Of a stretch of DNA of 64,000 nucleotides, positions 21,901 through 33,300 are shown piece after piece; within the stretch, counting starts at the first letter, position 1, and the number at the start of each line of letters is the position of its first letter. The stretch comes from Drosophila pseudoobscura (taxonomy: Eukaryota > Arthropoda > Insecta > Diptera > Drosophilidae). The DNA is taken from positions 11,098,001 through 11,162,000 of the forward strand of contig NC_046683.1 in assembly GCF_009870125.1 (NCBI RefSeq). Reading direction: 5' to 3'. The notes beneath the pieces are model-generated. The model saw only the letters and a list, made by a program, of their open reading frames with translations. It was not told the DNA's origin and did no database searches. A program made the position numbers and the translations under genes.

Positions 21901-24900
21901 AAGTCCCCAAACCAAACTTATCCCGTACCCTCAATGCTAACCATCCCCCCCCCCACCTGTTTTGCAGGCATTTTGATCACTGGCGTAACGCTCATCACGG
22001 AAATGTGCGAGAACAGCTCCGACACGCTAATGCACTTCAAGAAGGTAAGCCCCAGGTGTGCCCCAGGAATAACGTGTGTCCCCGCCCGACCCACAGCAGA
22101 GGCTACATCTATTACTCCTACTCCTAATACTACTACTACTACTAATGCTGCAGCTGCTGCTCGTGGTACCTTCCATATGACTCGTATTATGTTTTTTGTC
22201 ATATTCTTTTTCCTCTTTTGTTTGATAAATTAATTGTTTTTGTGGCGCTCGAAAAATAAACACCCTAAACGGGCTGGCGTCGAATCGTTTTGTGGCCCAT
22301 CGCGCGGCCATCTAGCTGTAGTTGTATAAAGCCAAGCTCCAACCCTATATATCGCCCCTCCCCATATCTATATATCTTTATTATTTAATTTGCAAAATTA
22401 CACACACCACATTCCTTTTTTCTGTTCCCGGATCTTGTGTTTTTTGAATCAAACAACCTGTATACTTACAATCTTAATGCTTGTTTGTTTTTGATCGAAT
22501 ACCGCGCAAACACAAAATGAAATTTGTTGTAATTTGCTTGCCAGGATAGCGGAAATCGAGAGGTATGATCGTTTGTGCCTACTAGAAATATTCCTATATA
22601 AAACGCCTCCCTCTCTCTATCTCTCTCTCTCTATGTGTCTCTCTCTATACATACGCCTATAACTATATTTTTTCAACCAGTTTTTGTCTGTTGCCTATGT
22701 ATATGTCTTGATAAATGTCGCGGTAAATGTGAAACAAAATTTAATTACGCTTGAAACGATTATCACTCATGCTTTGTATTGCTTTGTGGTTGCGATCGGA
22801 CCTACGGACAGTATCACGTGCAGGGTTTATCCGTCTGGCATTGCCATCCGTCTGTTTGAGTGTGGCATTGCCAAGGTGCTTTCGAGTCGAGCCTTGCCAA
22901 CAGTATATTTGAACAGGTCATTGCCATGAGTCTATTTGAGCGTGGCACATTAATGCTCGACTCGAGACGCACAAGCGAATCCCTGAGAAAACCCCACTGC
23001 TGGTTTCTTTGATCGTGACTTTGGCAGTAATCCTTTCACGCACAGTCCGCGTTTTGCCAGCAGAACGTGTAATAAAAGAGGTCTTTCTATAAGGACGATT
23101 GATATTCCGAAAGAAGTAATTTCTAAGCGATTAAAAGACGTATACATATGTAATAGAATTCCACTTATTAGCAGTTTTTTTGTAGATCTACTTATTTTTT
23201 GTTGTTTGGTAGGAATCTCTCTCTCCCCACCAACACCTGTACCCGTACCCCCCTGTATATAGAGTTTTTGTTGGCCCTCCGAAAGGTTTGAGGTCTCTCC
23301 GTTTGGTTTGCACCTCTCTGTTTTCCCTTTAACACCCTACAAAGACCCACGCACACACACCACACCACACCAGACACGCTGTCGCTCTTGCACACTCCTA
23401 AAAAGACACACTAGTATGAGTACTTTCCGCATTTCTCCCGTCGAATAGCGTGTACCGCTTTTGAACCCCAAAACTAATACGTTCTACACGAACAGATCGT
23501 CCCGAATCTAGTGCGCATACTGAAGAATCTTATTCTGGGCGGCTATTCGCCAGAGCACGATGTGAGCGGTGTGAGTGATCCGTTCCTGCAGGTGAAGATA
23601 CTGCGCTTGCTGCGCATATTGGGCCACAATGATCCGGATGCTTCGGAGGCGATGAACGATATACTGGCACAGGTGGCGACCAACACGGAGACGAGCAAAA
23701 ATGTGGGCAACACCATACTCTATGAGACGGTGCTCTCCATAATGGATATACGGTGAGGCTTGCTGCTTTTAATGGACTCCAAAATACTTATATGTCTCTC
23801 TTTGGGCAGCTCGGAGGGTGGCCTACGTGTCCTGGCTGTGAATATACTGGGACGATTCCTACTCAATTCGGACAAGAATATACGCTATGTGGCACTGAAT
23901 ACGCTGCTCCGCACTGTCCATGCGGACACGTCGGCTGTGCAACGGCATCGCACCACCATACTGGAGTGTCTCAAGGATCCCGATGTGTCCATTCGTCGCC
24001 GGGCAATGGAACTGTCGTTTGCCCTGATCAATGCACAAAATATACGTACAATGACCAAGGAGCTGTTGCTGTTCCTCGAGAAGGCCGATGCGGAGTTCAA
24101 GGCTCAATGCAGTTCTGGCATGATCTTGGCCGCCGAACGCTATTCGCCCAATACGCGCTGGCATTTGGACACACAGCTGAGTGTCCTGATTGCCGCTGGC
24201 AATTATGTGCGCGACGATGTGGTATCCTCTACTATACAGCTGGTCTCCAGCAGCCCTGTGTCGGAGCAGACATACATCACGAATCGCTTCTGGGAATCGC
24301 TGCAGGTGGCAAACCATTGCGAGGATAAGCAGCCATTGTTGCAGGTTGCCGTCTGGGCCATAGGCGAGTACGGGGATCTCTTCATGTATGGCTCAAATGA
24401 GGATGGTGAGTGGAATCTCGAATGATTAGCCGTAGATTATGCTGGAATTTAATCTATCAAATTGCTTTGTCTTTTTTTCAGAGTTTGAACGTCCCTCTGA
24501 GAGCGATCTGATCGCCATGTATCATAAGTTTTTAACCTCTGCTCAAGTTTCGACCACTAGCAAGCAATATGCCCTGGTCTCCCTAGCCAAGCTAAGCACG
24601 CGTCTGCAGCAATGCGTGGAGTAAGTAGCCCTCTAAACCTCTAGCCCCCAACGATCTCCTCTCTAATCCTCTGCCTGTCCTTAGGGAAGTCCAAGCTTTG
24701 ATCACCTCGTTTGGCAGCCATCTCAATGTGGATCTGCAGCAGCGAGGCGTGGAATTCACACAACTCTTTGGCCACTATAAGCATCTGCGTCCGGCGCTGC
24801 TCGAAAAGATGCCGGCCATGCAGATCAGTCGCATAAGCTCGCAGAATGGCGAGAGCGGCGGCTCTTTCGATGACAACAGTCCAGATGTCATCGAGAATGG

Positions 24901-26069
24901 TGTGGAGGGAGGGGGCAACGTTGGTGTCGGACATTCACTTATCGAAAGCAATATGAATATGCTGGGTGACAATACGGTAAAGGATGCCATCTATCCTCCA
25001 TCTATTCCATCTCTTAACCATTATATTCTCTTCTTTCAGAACATTCTGCTGGATCTATTGGGTAGCACGGATCTGTCGGCGGGCGCCAGTGATCTGGTGG
25101 CAGCCACCGATCTGTCCAATGCCGTGCATAAAAAGAACTCGCGGAATGCCAATGACATTGGCGTGGCCGTGTCCAATAACCAGGATCTGTTGGATTTACT
25201 TGACCTGGATATGACGGCGCCTGCGACTGTCACAGCGACGGCGCCAGGTGCGGGCGGTATCATGCTGGATCAACACCATACGAGTGCGGCCAACATGAAT
25301 AACATGCTGGGCGGCCTGGATCTGGGTGGCTTTGGGGGTCTTGATGGCTCTGGCAGCATACCCACAAATGGCAATGATCTGGTTGCCAGCATGCTGGGTA
25401 TTGTTTCCGCCGCAGCACCACCAGCAGCCGCAGCAGCAGCGGATGGCAATGGCAGCAGTCTGCTGGGCGATCTAAATCCCACAGCAGCCTCCAACAATGT
25501 GACAGTGGTGCCTATATATTCTTAGTTTTTACCCTATTTGTAATGCTAATTAATTGTTTTTTTGTTAGCCACCGCAGGGTCCCAAGCTGACGGCGCTGGA
25601 CAAGAACGGTTTGTTGGTGCAGCTGGTGCCGGTTACGGGCAATGATTGCATGAGGATCTATATGACGACCACAAACGGCTCAGACAATACATTAGAGCAA
25701 TATTTGCTAAAGGTACGATCGATGCTTCCTCCTCTTCCTCTCCCTGTCTCTTTCTCTGACTCAGTCGTTCTCTTTTTGGTTAACAGGCGGCCGTTCAAAA
25801 GAGTTTCCAGCTGCAAATGCTGACGCCCTCGGGTAACCTGCTGCCGCCGGGCGGTGTTATCACGCAGGAAATGCGCGTTGTGGCCACATCAAATGTGAGT
25901 CTCCACGGTTCTCCAAGAGCTATCTCTATAATTCAACTGTCTTTAATCTAATTTCCAGGCGGTATTGCGTATGCGTTTACGTATTCAGTATGCGCTCGAT
26001 GGCCAGCAGCTCGTGGAGCAGACGGAGGTCAGCGGCTTTCCAGAGCAGCAGCCAGGAACAGCGGAATAA
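18866..26069 (+). CDS. AP-1gamma: AP-1 complex gamma-adaptin
   Basis: Large subunit of the AP-1 clathrin adaptor, which sorts cargo between trans-Golgi and endosomes. Common exons: 21038-21099, 21200-21341, 21415-21603, 21659-21897, 21968-22044, (22545-22562 optional), 23496-23752, 23810-24405, 24482-24620, 24685-24976, 25040-25498, 25569-25712, 25787-25894, 25959-26069. All phases agree. With first exon 1a (18866-18921) the product is about 956 residues; from the internal MATIRQAF at 21057 it is about 931. The trunk ([47 protein letters not shown]) matches gamma-adaptins nearly residue for residue. The hinge holds a clathrin-box-like LLDLD and Ala/Gly-rich sequence; the ear begins at [16 protein letters not shown]. 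The donor after 25498 (GTGACA) is weak. Confidence 0.97.
18981..18991 (-). promoter_or_regulatory. Motif 1 match within AP-1gamma intron 1
   Basis: CGGTCACACTG on the minus strand, followed downstream by Motif 6-like GTATATT strings (19025-19045) and GTGTATTTTGG near 19192. Such combinations mark broad housekeeping promoters. It may be a second AP-1gamma promoter that serves exon 1b. Confidence 0.4.
19000..20934 (+). other. AP-1gamma 5' leader or intron DNA
   Basis: No other gene is seen. The stretch 20450-20930 is GC-richer and purine-rich with CAG-like strings, as in a fly 5' UTR, and runs into exon 1b. A (CA)n tract lies at about 20309-20329. Confidence 0.45.
20935..20951 (+). CDS. AP-1gamma: AP-1gamma alternative first coding exon 1b
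   Basis: ATGAATTCCGAGCATGG followed by a GTAGGC donor. It encodes MNSEH and a split Gly codon, leaves in phase 2, and joins exon 21038 as [18 protein letters not shown]. It lies only 86 bases before the common exon and follows a plausible long 5' UTR. Confidence 0.6.
22545..22562 (+). CDS. AP-1gamma: AP-1gamma in-frame 18-nt microexon
   Basis: GATAGCGGAAATCGAGAG flanked by TTGCCAG| and |GTATGA inside the 1.45-kb intron 22045-23495. Its phase is 0 on both sides, so it would add DSGNRE between HFKK and IVPNLV in the trunk. The long host intron and the exact codon multiple make it a good candidate for regulated inclusion. Confidence 0.6.
22835..22947 (+). repeat. Short near-direct repeat in an AP-1gamma intron
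   Basis: TTGCCATCCGTCTGTTTGAG at about 22841 and TTGCCATGAGTCTATTTGAG at about 22921 are diverged copies, each followed by TGTGGCA or CGTGGCA. Nearby TCGAGTCGAG and CTCGACTCGAG form an inverted pair. Origin unknown. Confidence 0.4.
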
Positions 26070-27540
26070 AAGAGTGTAACTTGTATTAAAGCAAAATTAG
26101 CCTAATATATCTAAAAAGAAAAGGAAAACAAACGCAAAGAAACGGAAAAACTCAAAAGAGGAGAAGGAACAGAACAGAAACAGAAGCAGAAGCAGCAGGA
26201 AATTATGGAAAAACGAGCAACAATTCTAAAAGCTAACACACACACACACACACACACACTGTGGTTGTCACACATTTATTGTAAATTAAGTTAACACACA
26301 CAAACACAATCGCAACTAGATTTCGGATTGGCGGCCAGCGTTGCCAGACTGTTTTGTCTCCAGTCCAGCGCCCAAGCAAAAACGGGCCAGCCCTTTCGTA
26401 TTTGTTTGCTAATTTATTTATATATATACTGTACTACATAGATTTCTTGTCAGATCTTAAAACACACACATTCTTTGTCCAATAACTTGTCCTATTTTCT
26501 TGTGTTTGAGCATTCTGTATCGTGTGTAATTCGTTTTTTGTGTGTGTTCAAAAGACAACTTTCAGTTTTAATTTATAAGACAATAAAAGTCAAACCTTAT
26601 AAATAGCCCCCCAGAAACTAAAGTAAACAGGCGACTAAAGAGAAATTGTATTAAAAAGCATAAAACAGACAGACAACAAAAGGAGCCGTATCGGAAATTG
26701 TGTAGCAAAAGGCATTTAAGGGAAAAAGCTTAGCATTTTAAATGAAATGAAAATGGGAACGAGACGCGGTATGAAATGAAATGTTGAATGGCCATTTGAT
26801 AAAGAATCCATAGAAGCACTTTGTTTGTTAATTCTATTTATAATGCAATTGTGCCCCCAAATGGTTTTTTGTTGTTTTTTTTTTTGATAGAACAATGTCG
26901 AAAAGGAACAGCGGAAGATCAGGTTCTTGCAGGGAAAGAGTTTCAGCTTCAGCCCCAGTCCCAGCGGGAGCAGCGCATCCATCGAGTGGATAAGGCCTCT
27001 GATATATATATACATTCATGTACACACACAAAACAAATATATATATATATATATGTATATTGTTATTTCCTGTGAGCACGTACTTAAAGTCGATAAAAGG
27101 AGCTGAAACGGGGAAAGAAAGAAAAGAAACCAGAAAAGCACTGTGGAAAAACTAGATACTATCTTTAATAAATATACACACAAGACACTTAAACCTACAT
27201 ATATATATGTGTATATATATGTGTTTATATATATATATACATATAACTGAATAGTTTGGCTGGCTGGAGGCGAGCTGAGGAATGAGAATGGGGAGGGGAT
27301 GGGCATGATCGGGGGCATCGGAAAGCAAAGAAAATCCATTAACTATTATTACTATTATTATTATGATTATAAATGAATTATGCAGCTGTATGAGAGAGAG
27401 AGAAATAATAATAACATTAACATATTGTACAATATATTATTATTTTTGTATTATTATCATTTTTTTTATATATATATGTATATAACACATATATAGTATA
27501 TATATATTCAATCAACCTTTTGAGTCGAAATAAACAAAAC
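26070..27540 (+). other. AP-1gamma 3' UTR and AT-rich intergenic DNA
   Basis: The 3' UTR probably runs from the stop to the AATAAA at 26582. A (CA)n tract lies at 26238-26260. From 26.6 to 27.5 kb the DNA is dominated by (TA)n-type runs (27030-27055, 27200-27245, 27465-27510) and TTA repeats. No gene is seen. Confidence 0.5.
26582..26587 (+). terminator. Candidate AP-1gamma poly(A) signal
   Basis: AATAAA 513 bases past the AP-1gamma stop, in a T-rich setting. Confidence 0.5.
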
Positions 27541-27561
27541 GATTTTGTTTTATCGAAGGAC

Positions 27562-27833
27562 ACGACAGCCCCAGACTATCTTCTGGTCGGTATCAACGAC
27601 TGATACTGGAAATTCAGTGAGAATTCAGTGGAGCTAAATGCCCATTTCGCTTCGAGAATTACTCTTTGACAGATGACGTCAGGGACACGTACAAAGTAGT
27701 GGAAAAGAGAATGCCCAGGTATGCAATAACAAAATTCAGGCCGTGGGTGAACGCTCAAAAGCTATGGGAAACACTTGGCTCGAAGTACCTCCTGGCAGTA
27801 ATCCCACCTAATAAATTCTTAAGCACTTCATAA
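27562..27833 (+). pseudogene. Unidentified protein-like fragment
   Basis: The plus strand encodes a protein-like stretch with natural composition (for example TAPDYLLVGIND, then PFRFENYSLTDDVRDTYK, KRMPRYAITKFRPWVNAQ and KLWETLGSKYLLAVIPP) ending at a stop at 27831, soon followed by AATAAAA. It is not in one continuous frame and has no upstream exon that I can find, so it looks like the 3' remnant of a gene or mobile element. Not recognised. The following 300 bases hold nothing else. Confidence 0.35.
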
Positions 27834-28200
27834 TAATAATAAAACCTTGAAGATTAGACGACTAATAAAACTATATCTTAAAAACTAAAGGCAATTAGGC
27901 AGCGATTATGACACACAGCCAACTATTAACATTTTTATATTTTCTAACTATAGAACCTTGTTTCGATTGGTTGGTTTGGTTCGTCATATTCCTGAGAAGC
28001 TCCTTACATGATGTTGCACGGCATAGGACGAATGCTGCCAGACTACTGCTGCTCTGTTTGAAGTCTCGGGTGTTTGGTGTGAAGTCATTATTATAACCAA
28101 AAGGAAGAAATCAATTTGCAGTGGCTACAAAACACCGTCCACAAGCTTACTCATTCTCTCACACACACACACTCTTCGTCGTGCGATGTGTGCGCCCTTT

Positions 28201-28285
28201 GGCGGAGGAGAGCCATACTGACTGAGTATCGGGTATAAATGTAGAGTCGCGGCCATAGCTGCGGCTCACAGCGGCACAGCGTTCG
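28201..28285 (-). mobile_element. mini-me-type terminal fragment
   Basis: GGAGGAGAGCCATACTGACT, AGTATCGGGTATAA and TAGAGTCGCGG match, in reverse orientation, the left end of the element at 7329-8447 (positions 7335-7425). Only about 85 bases of one end remain. Confidence 0.65.
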
Positions 28286-29344
28286 GTCGTCGCTTGGCCT
28301 TTGCCCGCTAAATGCTCTTTTCTGAGTCCGTCTGCGAGCATTTAGCGAGACTTCACTCATCTCTCGCGGATTTTTATCGTTGGTAAGTCCGTTTACGAAC
28401 AAAAATTCTATGATAGTTACGTTTTACTATCGTTTTTTGGTCCACTGGGAGACAAAACATGGCCCATAAGAGCAGAAAATACGCAGCTGGTAGAATATAT
28501 TATACTGGGAATAATCTTACAAGACGACACAGGATCTCTTGTCATCGGTTAGATATGTATTTGTATGAATGCACACCCCGTGGTATACCGAATTTGTAAG
28601 ATTTGTGACTCAAATTGGCTACATTTTACCAAAAATCAAGAAAGCTTTTTCTATTTTGAGCAACTCTAATGCTACTTTTATGCTACTAGTAAAGCGTTCT
28701 TACTTGTCTCATCCTTATTTTGGGCTTCCTTTCAAGCATAATATTCCATCGCATGCTGAATACATTCCAGTAATCGCATACAAGCGATCCGATTACTCCA
28801 CGCTCTCTCTCTCTCTCTCTCTGTCTATCCTTCTGAATAACGGCCCCCGGAAAGTAGACTATGAAAAAAGGGAAAGCCATGGTCCCACGTGGCGGCTGGC
28901 GTGTAAATCACTGCCACAAGTCGCTCGGGCTGTCAGTCACTAAGATAGACGAATAAATACTTGGAAGTCCCACCGTCATCGTACCCTGCCGTACCCCCGA
29001 CAGACGTAATCGTAATCCTAATCCTTGGCCAAATCCCCACACAGCAGCAGCAGCAGCAGGAAAGTGTAACACAATGCGAATAATGGAAATCATCGCTGGA
29101 TATCGGGATGTCTCACGGCTGTCAATTGCAGGACTAGCGGGCCACAGCTGTGTCTGGGATTTTTTGGGGCGCTCCCTCATCGGGCCCGCACCCACTCTCT
29201 CATTTTGTGGGTGTGTGGTAACCTTTGGTAAGGTTAAATGTGAACAGCGGAACCCGCGAATTGTGCCACGCCAAAACAGAGATGCGACGCCCAAACAGCA
29301 GTAGCAGTTCGTCCTTGTTCTCAGCAGCTCGTTTCCTGCCCTTT

Positions 29345-29345
29345 G

Positions 29346-29402
<57 letters not shown>
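29345..29402. repeat. Compound (TC)n(TG)n microsatellite
   Basis: About 10 TC units followed directly by about 18 TG units. A further (CT)n tract lies at 28800-28823. Confidence 0.85.
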
Positions 29403-29407
<5 letters not shown>

Positions 29408-29452
29408 GGGCGAGGCGGGACAACGTGTAGAGGCGCCGACGCATTGAGGGAT

Positions 29453-30258
29453 ATGGATATGGATACGCTTTTATCCTTTGCATCCAACTCGACCACGACC
29501 ACGACTACGGCCGCCTCGGCACAAGTTCGCTTCGAACGTGTTGGCTTGCAACCCGGTTCGATGACTGTCAGTGGTGCTCCTGTATCCACTCACCCTGCTG
29601 CCCTGCATCCGGGCTTGTGTTGGCTTTGGCTATAAACAGCATAAGCATCTATGTATATCTATGCCACGGCTGCCACTGCCACTGCCACTTCCCATCCCCC
29701 CACCCCCCCTCTTAGCAGCTGCTGTCAAGGGCGTAGTGAAAATACTTGACTCGGTGCGGGGCCTGCCCCGAAGGGGTGGGCTGTTATGGAATGATTGAGA
29801 TTAGTTTCCATTTCTTAATTGAAAAGTTGCTCTAATCTTTTGATATTTGTGGAAAATTTGTTTCAATATTGATATGAATTTTGTGCTGCAAGTCGAGGCC
29901 GCCTGCCGCCAGCCGCCTGCTGCCTGCTGCTAACCCCCGTGGCACTACGCCCCCGCATGACTGCTCTCCATGTCGGTACGGTACATCAATCGCCCTTCGG
30001 GCGGCTGCTTCTACTGCTGTGGCCTCTGCTGTTGTATTCCCTGGGCCTCCTCACTCCCACTTGCCCACTCCCCCCCTTGTTTGCGCCTCCTGGCACTCTG
30101 GGAGGAAAAAAGTAATTTTGTGCAACGATGCGACCGACCCTTGGCCAAAAACGACACAAAAAAACAACAACGGCAGCAGCAGTGGCTACAGAAAGAACAA
30201 CAAGAATATTAAGGACATCTACAGCGACGAAGATTACGATACCCTAGGATATCCATAG
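29453..30258 (+). other. Coding-like stretches, possible unrecognised gene
   Basis: Two open stretches have codon use unlike the surrounding simple DNA. At 29453-29580 an ATG opens a frame (MDMDTLLSFASNS, a Thr run, then QVRFERVGLQPGSM). At about 30110-30258 another frame ends DIYSDEDYDTLGYP before a TAG, with Asn/Ser-rich sequence before it. They could be first and last exons of one small plus-strand gene, but no convincing donor/acceptor pair was found, and low-complexity DNA can mimic this. Function unknown. Confidence 0.25.
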
Positions 30259-33200
30259 ATCCAAATGCCAACGATAATGAAAGCTGGTTAGTATATCTTC
30301 TAAAAACACACTGATCTGATTGGTTTGAGTTATGAAATCTGAAATCTCTTAAGTTTGGTCGGGATTTTCCTCAAAAATACTCGACTGTGTTTCAGATACA
30401 AAAAATGGACCTGTCTTTGATTTAATAATCTCATCAAGCAGATGTGCACACATATGCATATGCATGTGTGTAATTTCTAGGATCGTAAATTCAATCATTC
30501 GCTGCAGGGCAAACATCTGTTCAAAGTCGTGATACCCTCTCTACCCTCAGTGTCTCTCGCCCCTGCTCCATCTCTCGTGCAAGGGTACTATATTGAGAAT
30601 GTAATGAGAAACCTTTTATGGCACAAACACATGCTCGCTTTTCATGCTCCCCCATGCCCCGTGCCCCATGCCCCACTCCAGCTGCCCCCCAGTTTTATGG
30701 GGGCCAAAGTTATCTTCTCTCGGTTTGCCTTTTAGTCGTAGTCTAATTTTATTTTGTTTGTCGCTTCATCTGCTGCTTACTCTTCTTCCACCTCCACCTC
30801 CAACTTCTTCGTCTGCTACATTTCCATCTCCATATTCTCGCTCTTCTTTTGTCTACTTAGAATTAATAATTTTTGGTTTTTTTTTTTGTTTTTATTTTCC
30901 TCTTTTGCTCCATCCTCTGAGCACTTCTTAGTCCTTTTCTTTCTTCTCGGTTTCCACATCTTATTCCTTTTTTTCCTTTTCCGTTTCCACCTCTTATTCA
31001 TTTTCTTGTAATACAATAGGTTTTTTTTTTTTCGTAGGTACTCTATATATTTTATTTTGTTTAATTTGTTCTTCTCTTTTGTTTTCTTTTGCTTTTTTTA
31101 CGCTCTTTTTTTGTTGGTTGTTGTTTTTAATAATTTATATTACAAAATAAAAATCAAAAAGCCAGGGGCATGGATGGGACTGGGACTGTTGGGGGGGGGA
31201 GGGGCATACGGGCTTTTTGGAATTTGGCAAATGATTTGGCAGGTGGGCGACCGAGCCTCTCCCTCTCACTCTCACTCTACCCCACTCTTTTCTCTTTCAT
31301 TCAGCCATCTCTCCCCCTTCCGCCTCCCACCTCTCTATCTTTGTGTGTTTTTTGTGCCTTTGTGTGGGAGTGGGTGTGGGGGGGGCGTGTCCATTGGGAG
31401 CATTGGAGCATCTTTATCGAAATAACATTGTAATTGCTTTTTGATAAATGAAGCACGCGCTGCACAACTGACAGCCAACAAAAGCAACTAAAACAAACAG
31501 AAGGGGGGTGGAGGGTTGGCGGGGGGAGGGGTATTGGTAGGAGAAGGTGGGGAAATCCCAGGGAGAGGCATAAAAAAAACGAAAACAAACTTATAAGAAT
31601 GCCAGCCCCCCTAAAGGCGCGATAAACGTACCAGAGATTACCCTGGAATTGAGCAAATTTCAGTTTAGTATTGGAAGACACGATTGGAAGATCTAGATCT
31701 GGAAGATATCTCTTGGAATACCATGATTGGAAGTCACATTCTATTGGGTGGGTGGGAGAGGCTCGGAAGGGGGTGGAAGCTGTGGGATATATAGGGTTTT
31801 GCCGCTTTGAAGTGCCGAAGGTAGTCCTTCTTAAGCCCAACCCTTCCGATCTAATGGATCATAAATAGATTTAAAAACAGTACAGCCATGTGTATAAAGA
31901 TTTTATTGAATCCTGATATTCGTATTCATTCATTATAGGGTATTTCAAGGGTCTGTCTAGTTCGATTTGTTTCGTCCATCGTTTATGCCCTTGTCCCTAA
32001 TGGGTATTGGGGTTATAAAAGCAAAATCGCTCGGACGTCTCACTCAAGTGAAGGCAATGCACCAATCCCATACCCCCAATCCACTCCTAATTCCCATTCT
32101 CCTCCACAACCACCACCCTCCTGATCTCTTCAGGGTGCTGCAGCCAGAGAGAGGGTGCAGGGGGGGGCGCACGCACTCTCTGGGAAGACAATTTAAAATG
32201 TTGAAAAATGCTCAGCTAATTGGCAGTTGACAGCGTCGAGAGCCTGGGATTGGCTTGCCCCACAAAACCGAGAGGACAGGGTGGGACAGCAGTGGGACAC
32301 TGGGATAGGGTGGGGACGAGGGCCGGCGGCAGGGGCAGACGGGTGATGGCTGTAGGGGCATATAAATTTAATTTGGTTTATAAAAAGTGCTTGAGAATGT
32401 GGAATGGGACGACGGAGAACATGGACCAACAACGAGAGCTGAAGCGGCCTGAAGTGGCCTCAGCGAACAACAGCTGAAAGGGGACGGGTGTGTGTGTGTG
32501 TGTGTGTGTGGGATGGATTGATGGTTGGATGAATGCTGTTGTTGCAAGGGCCAAGTGGCAAGAGGTGGAATGGGGCCAGATTGAAGCCGGGGCTAATGGC
32601 AGCCAAGTGGCCGCCAAATCCATCTGAGGTGGACCCAAACCCCGTTCGGCCCTCAGCTAATCCCCAAAAAAAAAAGCCAAATTGAATTGAAAAAATATTT
32701 AAATAATTTTTGGAACCAAACGAAAAAAAAAGAAAAATAATATAGCAAACATAATGAAAGAAAAACGAAAAAGTTTTCGTAAAAATTTATGAAAGGGCAC
32801 AGCAAGCAGCTGAAGGGTGAGGTGGAGAGAGTTGCCGGAAAATGAAGAAAACGAAAAAAGTTTAATCGGAAATTCTTAAGAGAATACTTTTCCGGGGCCG
32901 CGCCACTCCACTCCCCGTCAGCCTGGTCGTTCCCTCTTGCCAAGGAATTTTTCCATTTCATCTATTCAAAGAAGTTTCTCATAATCGACACGACATCCCC
33001 TGCCATTGCCCCTGCCGCTGTCCTCCTGCGTTCAATCCCTGGTAGGAATCATCCCCCCTTTTTTGTCTTGAATGCATTTGCATATCCCAACTCTAATTTA
33101 TATGATAAGTGGCGGACAAAAGGGACGACTCCCGGCGAACCAAAGAGTGGGCCACAAGGGCGGGGGGGCATGAAAATCGATGACTTAGTTTTTCTGATTA

Positions 33201-33300
33201 TTCCAATTTCTTCCCCGTGCCCTTTCCCCCCCACCGCCAACAAGGGTGTAGTATTCCCATGCCAACCCGTAGTAACAAATAAAAGTAGCCAAAAATGAGC
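30259..33300. other. Intergenic, simple-sequence-rich, no gene seen
   Basis: Contains a long pyrimidine-rich tract, C-rich strings near 31.5 kb, a (GT)n tract at 32488-32511 and A/T-rich runs. No convincing open frame. Confidence 0.5.
30725..31110. repeat. Strand-asymmetric pyrimidine-rich tract
   Basis: Nearly 400 bases are mostly T and C on the plus strand (TTCTTCCACCTCCACC-like, TTTTTCCTTTTCC-like), so the minus strand is purine-rich and opens a Lys/Arg/Glu-rich frame that is an artefact of composition. Confidence 0.6.

Noticed and set aside
30754-31016. Lys/Arg-rich and Phe/Ser-rich frames on both strands
   Set aside because: They result from the pyrimidine-rich tract and not from a gene.
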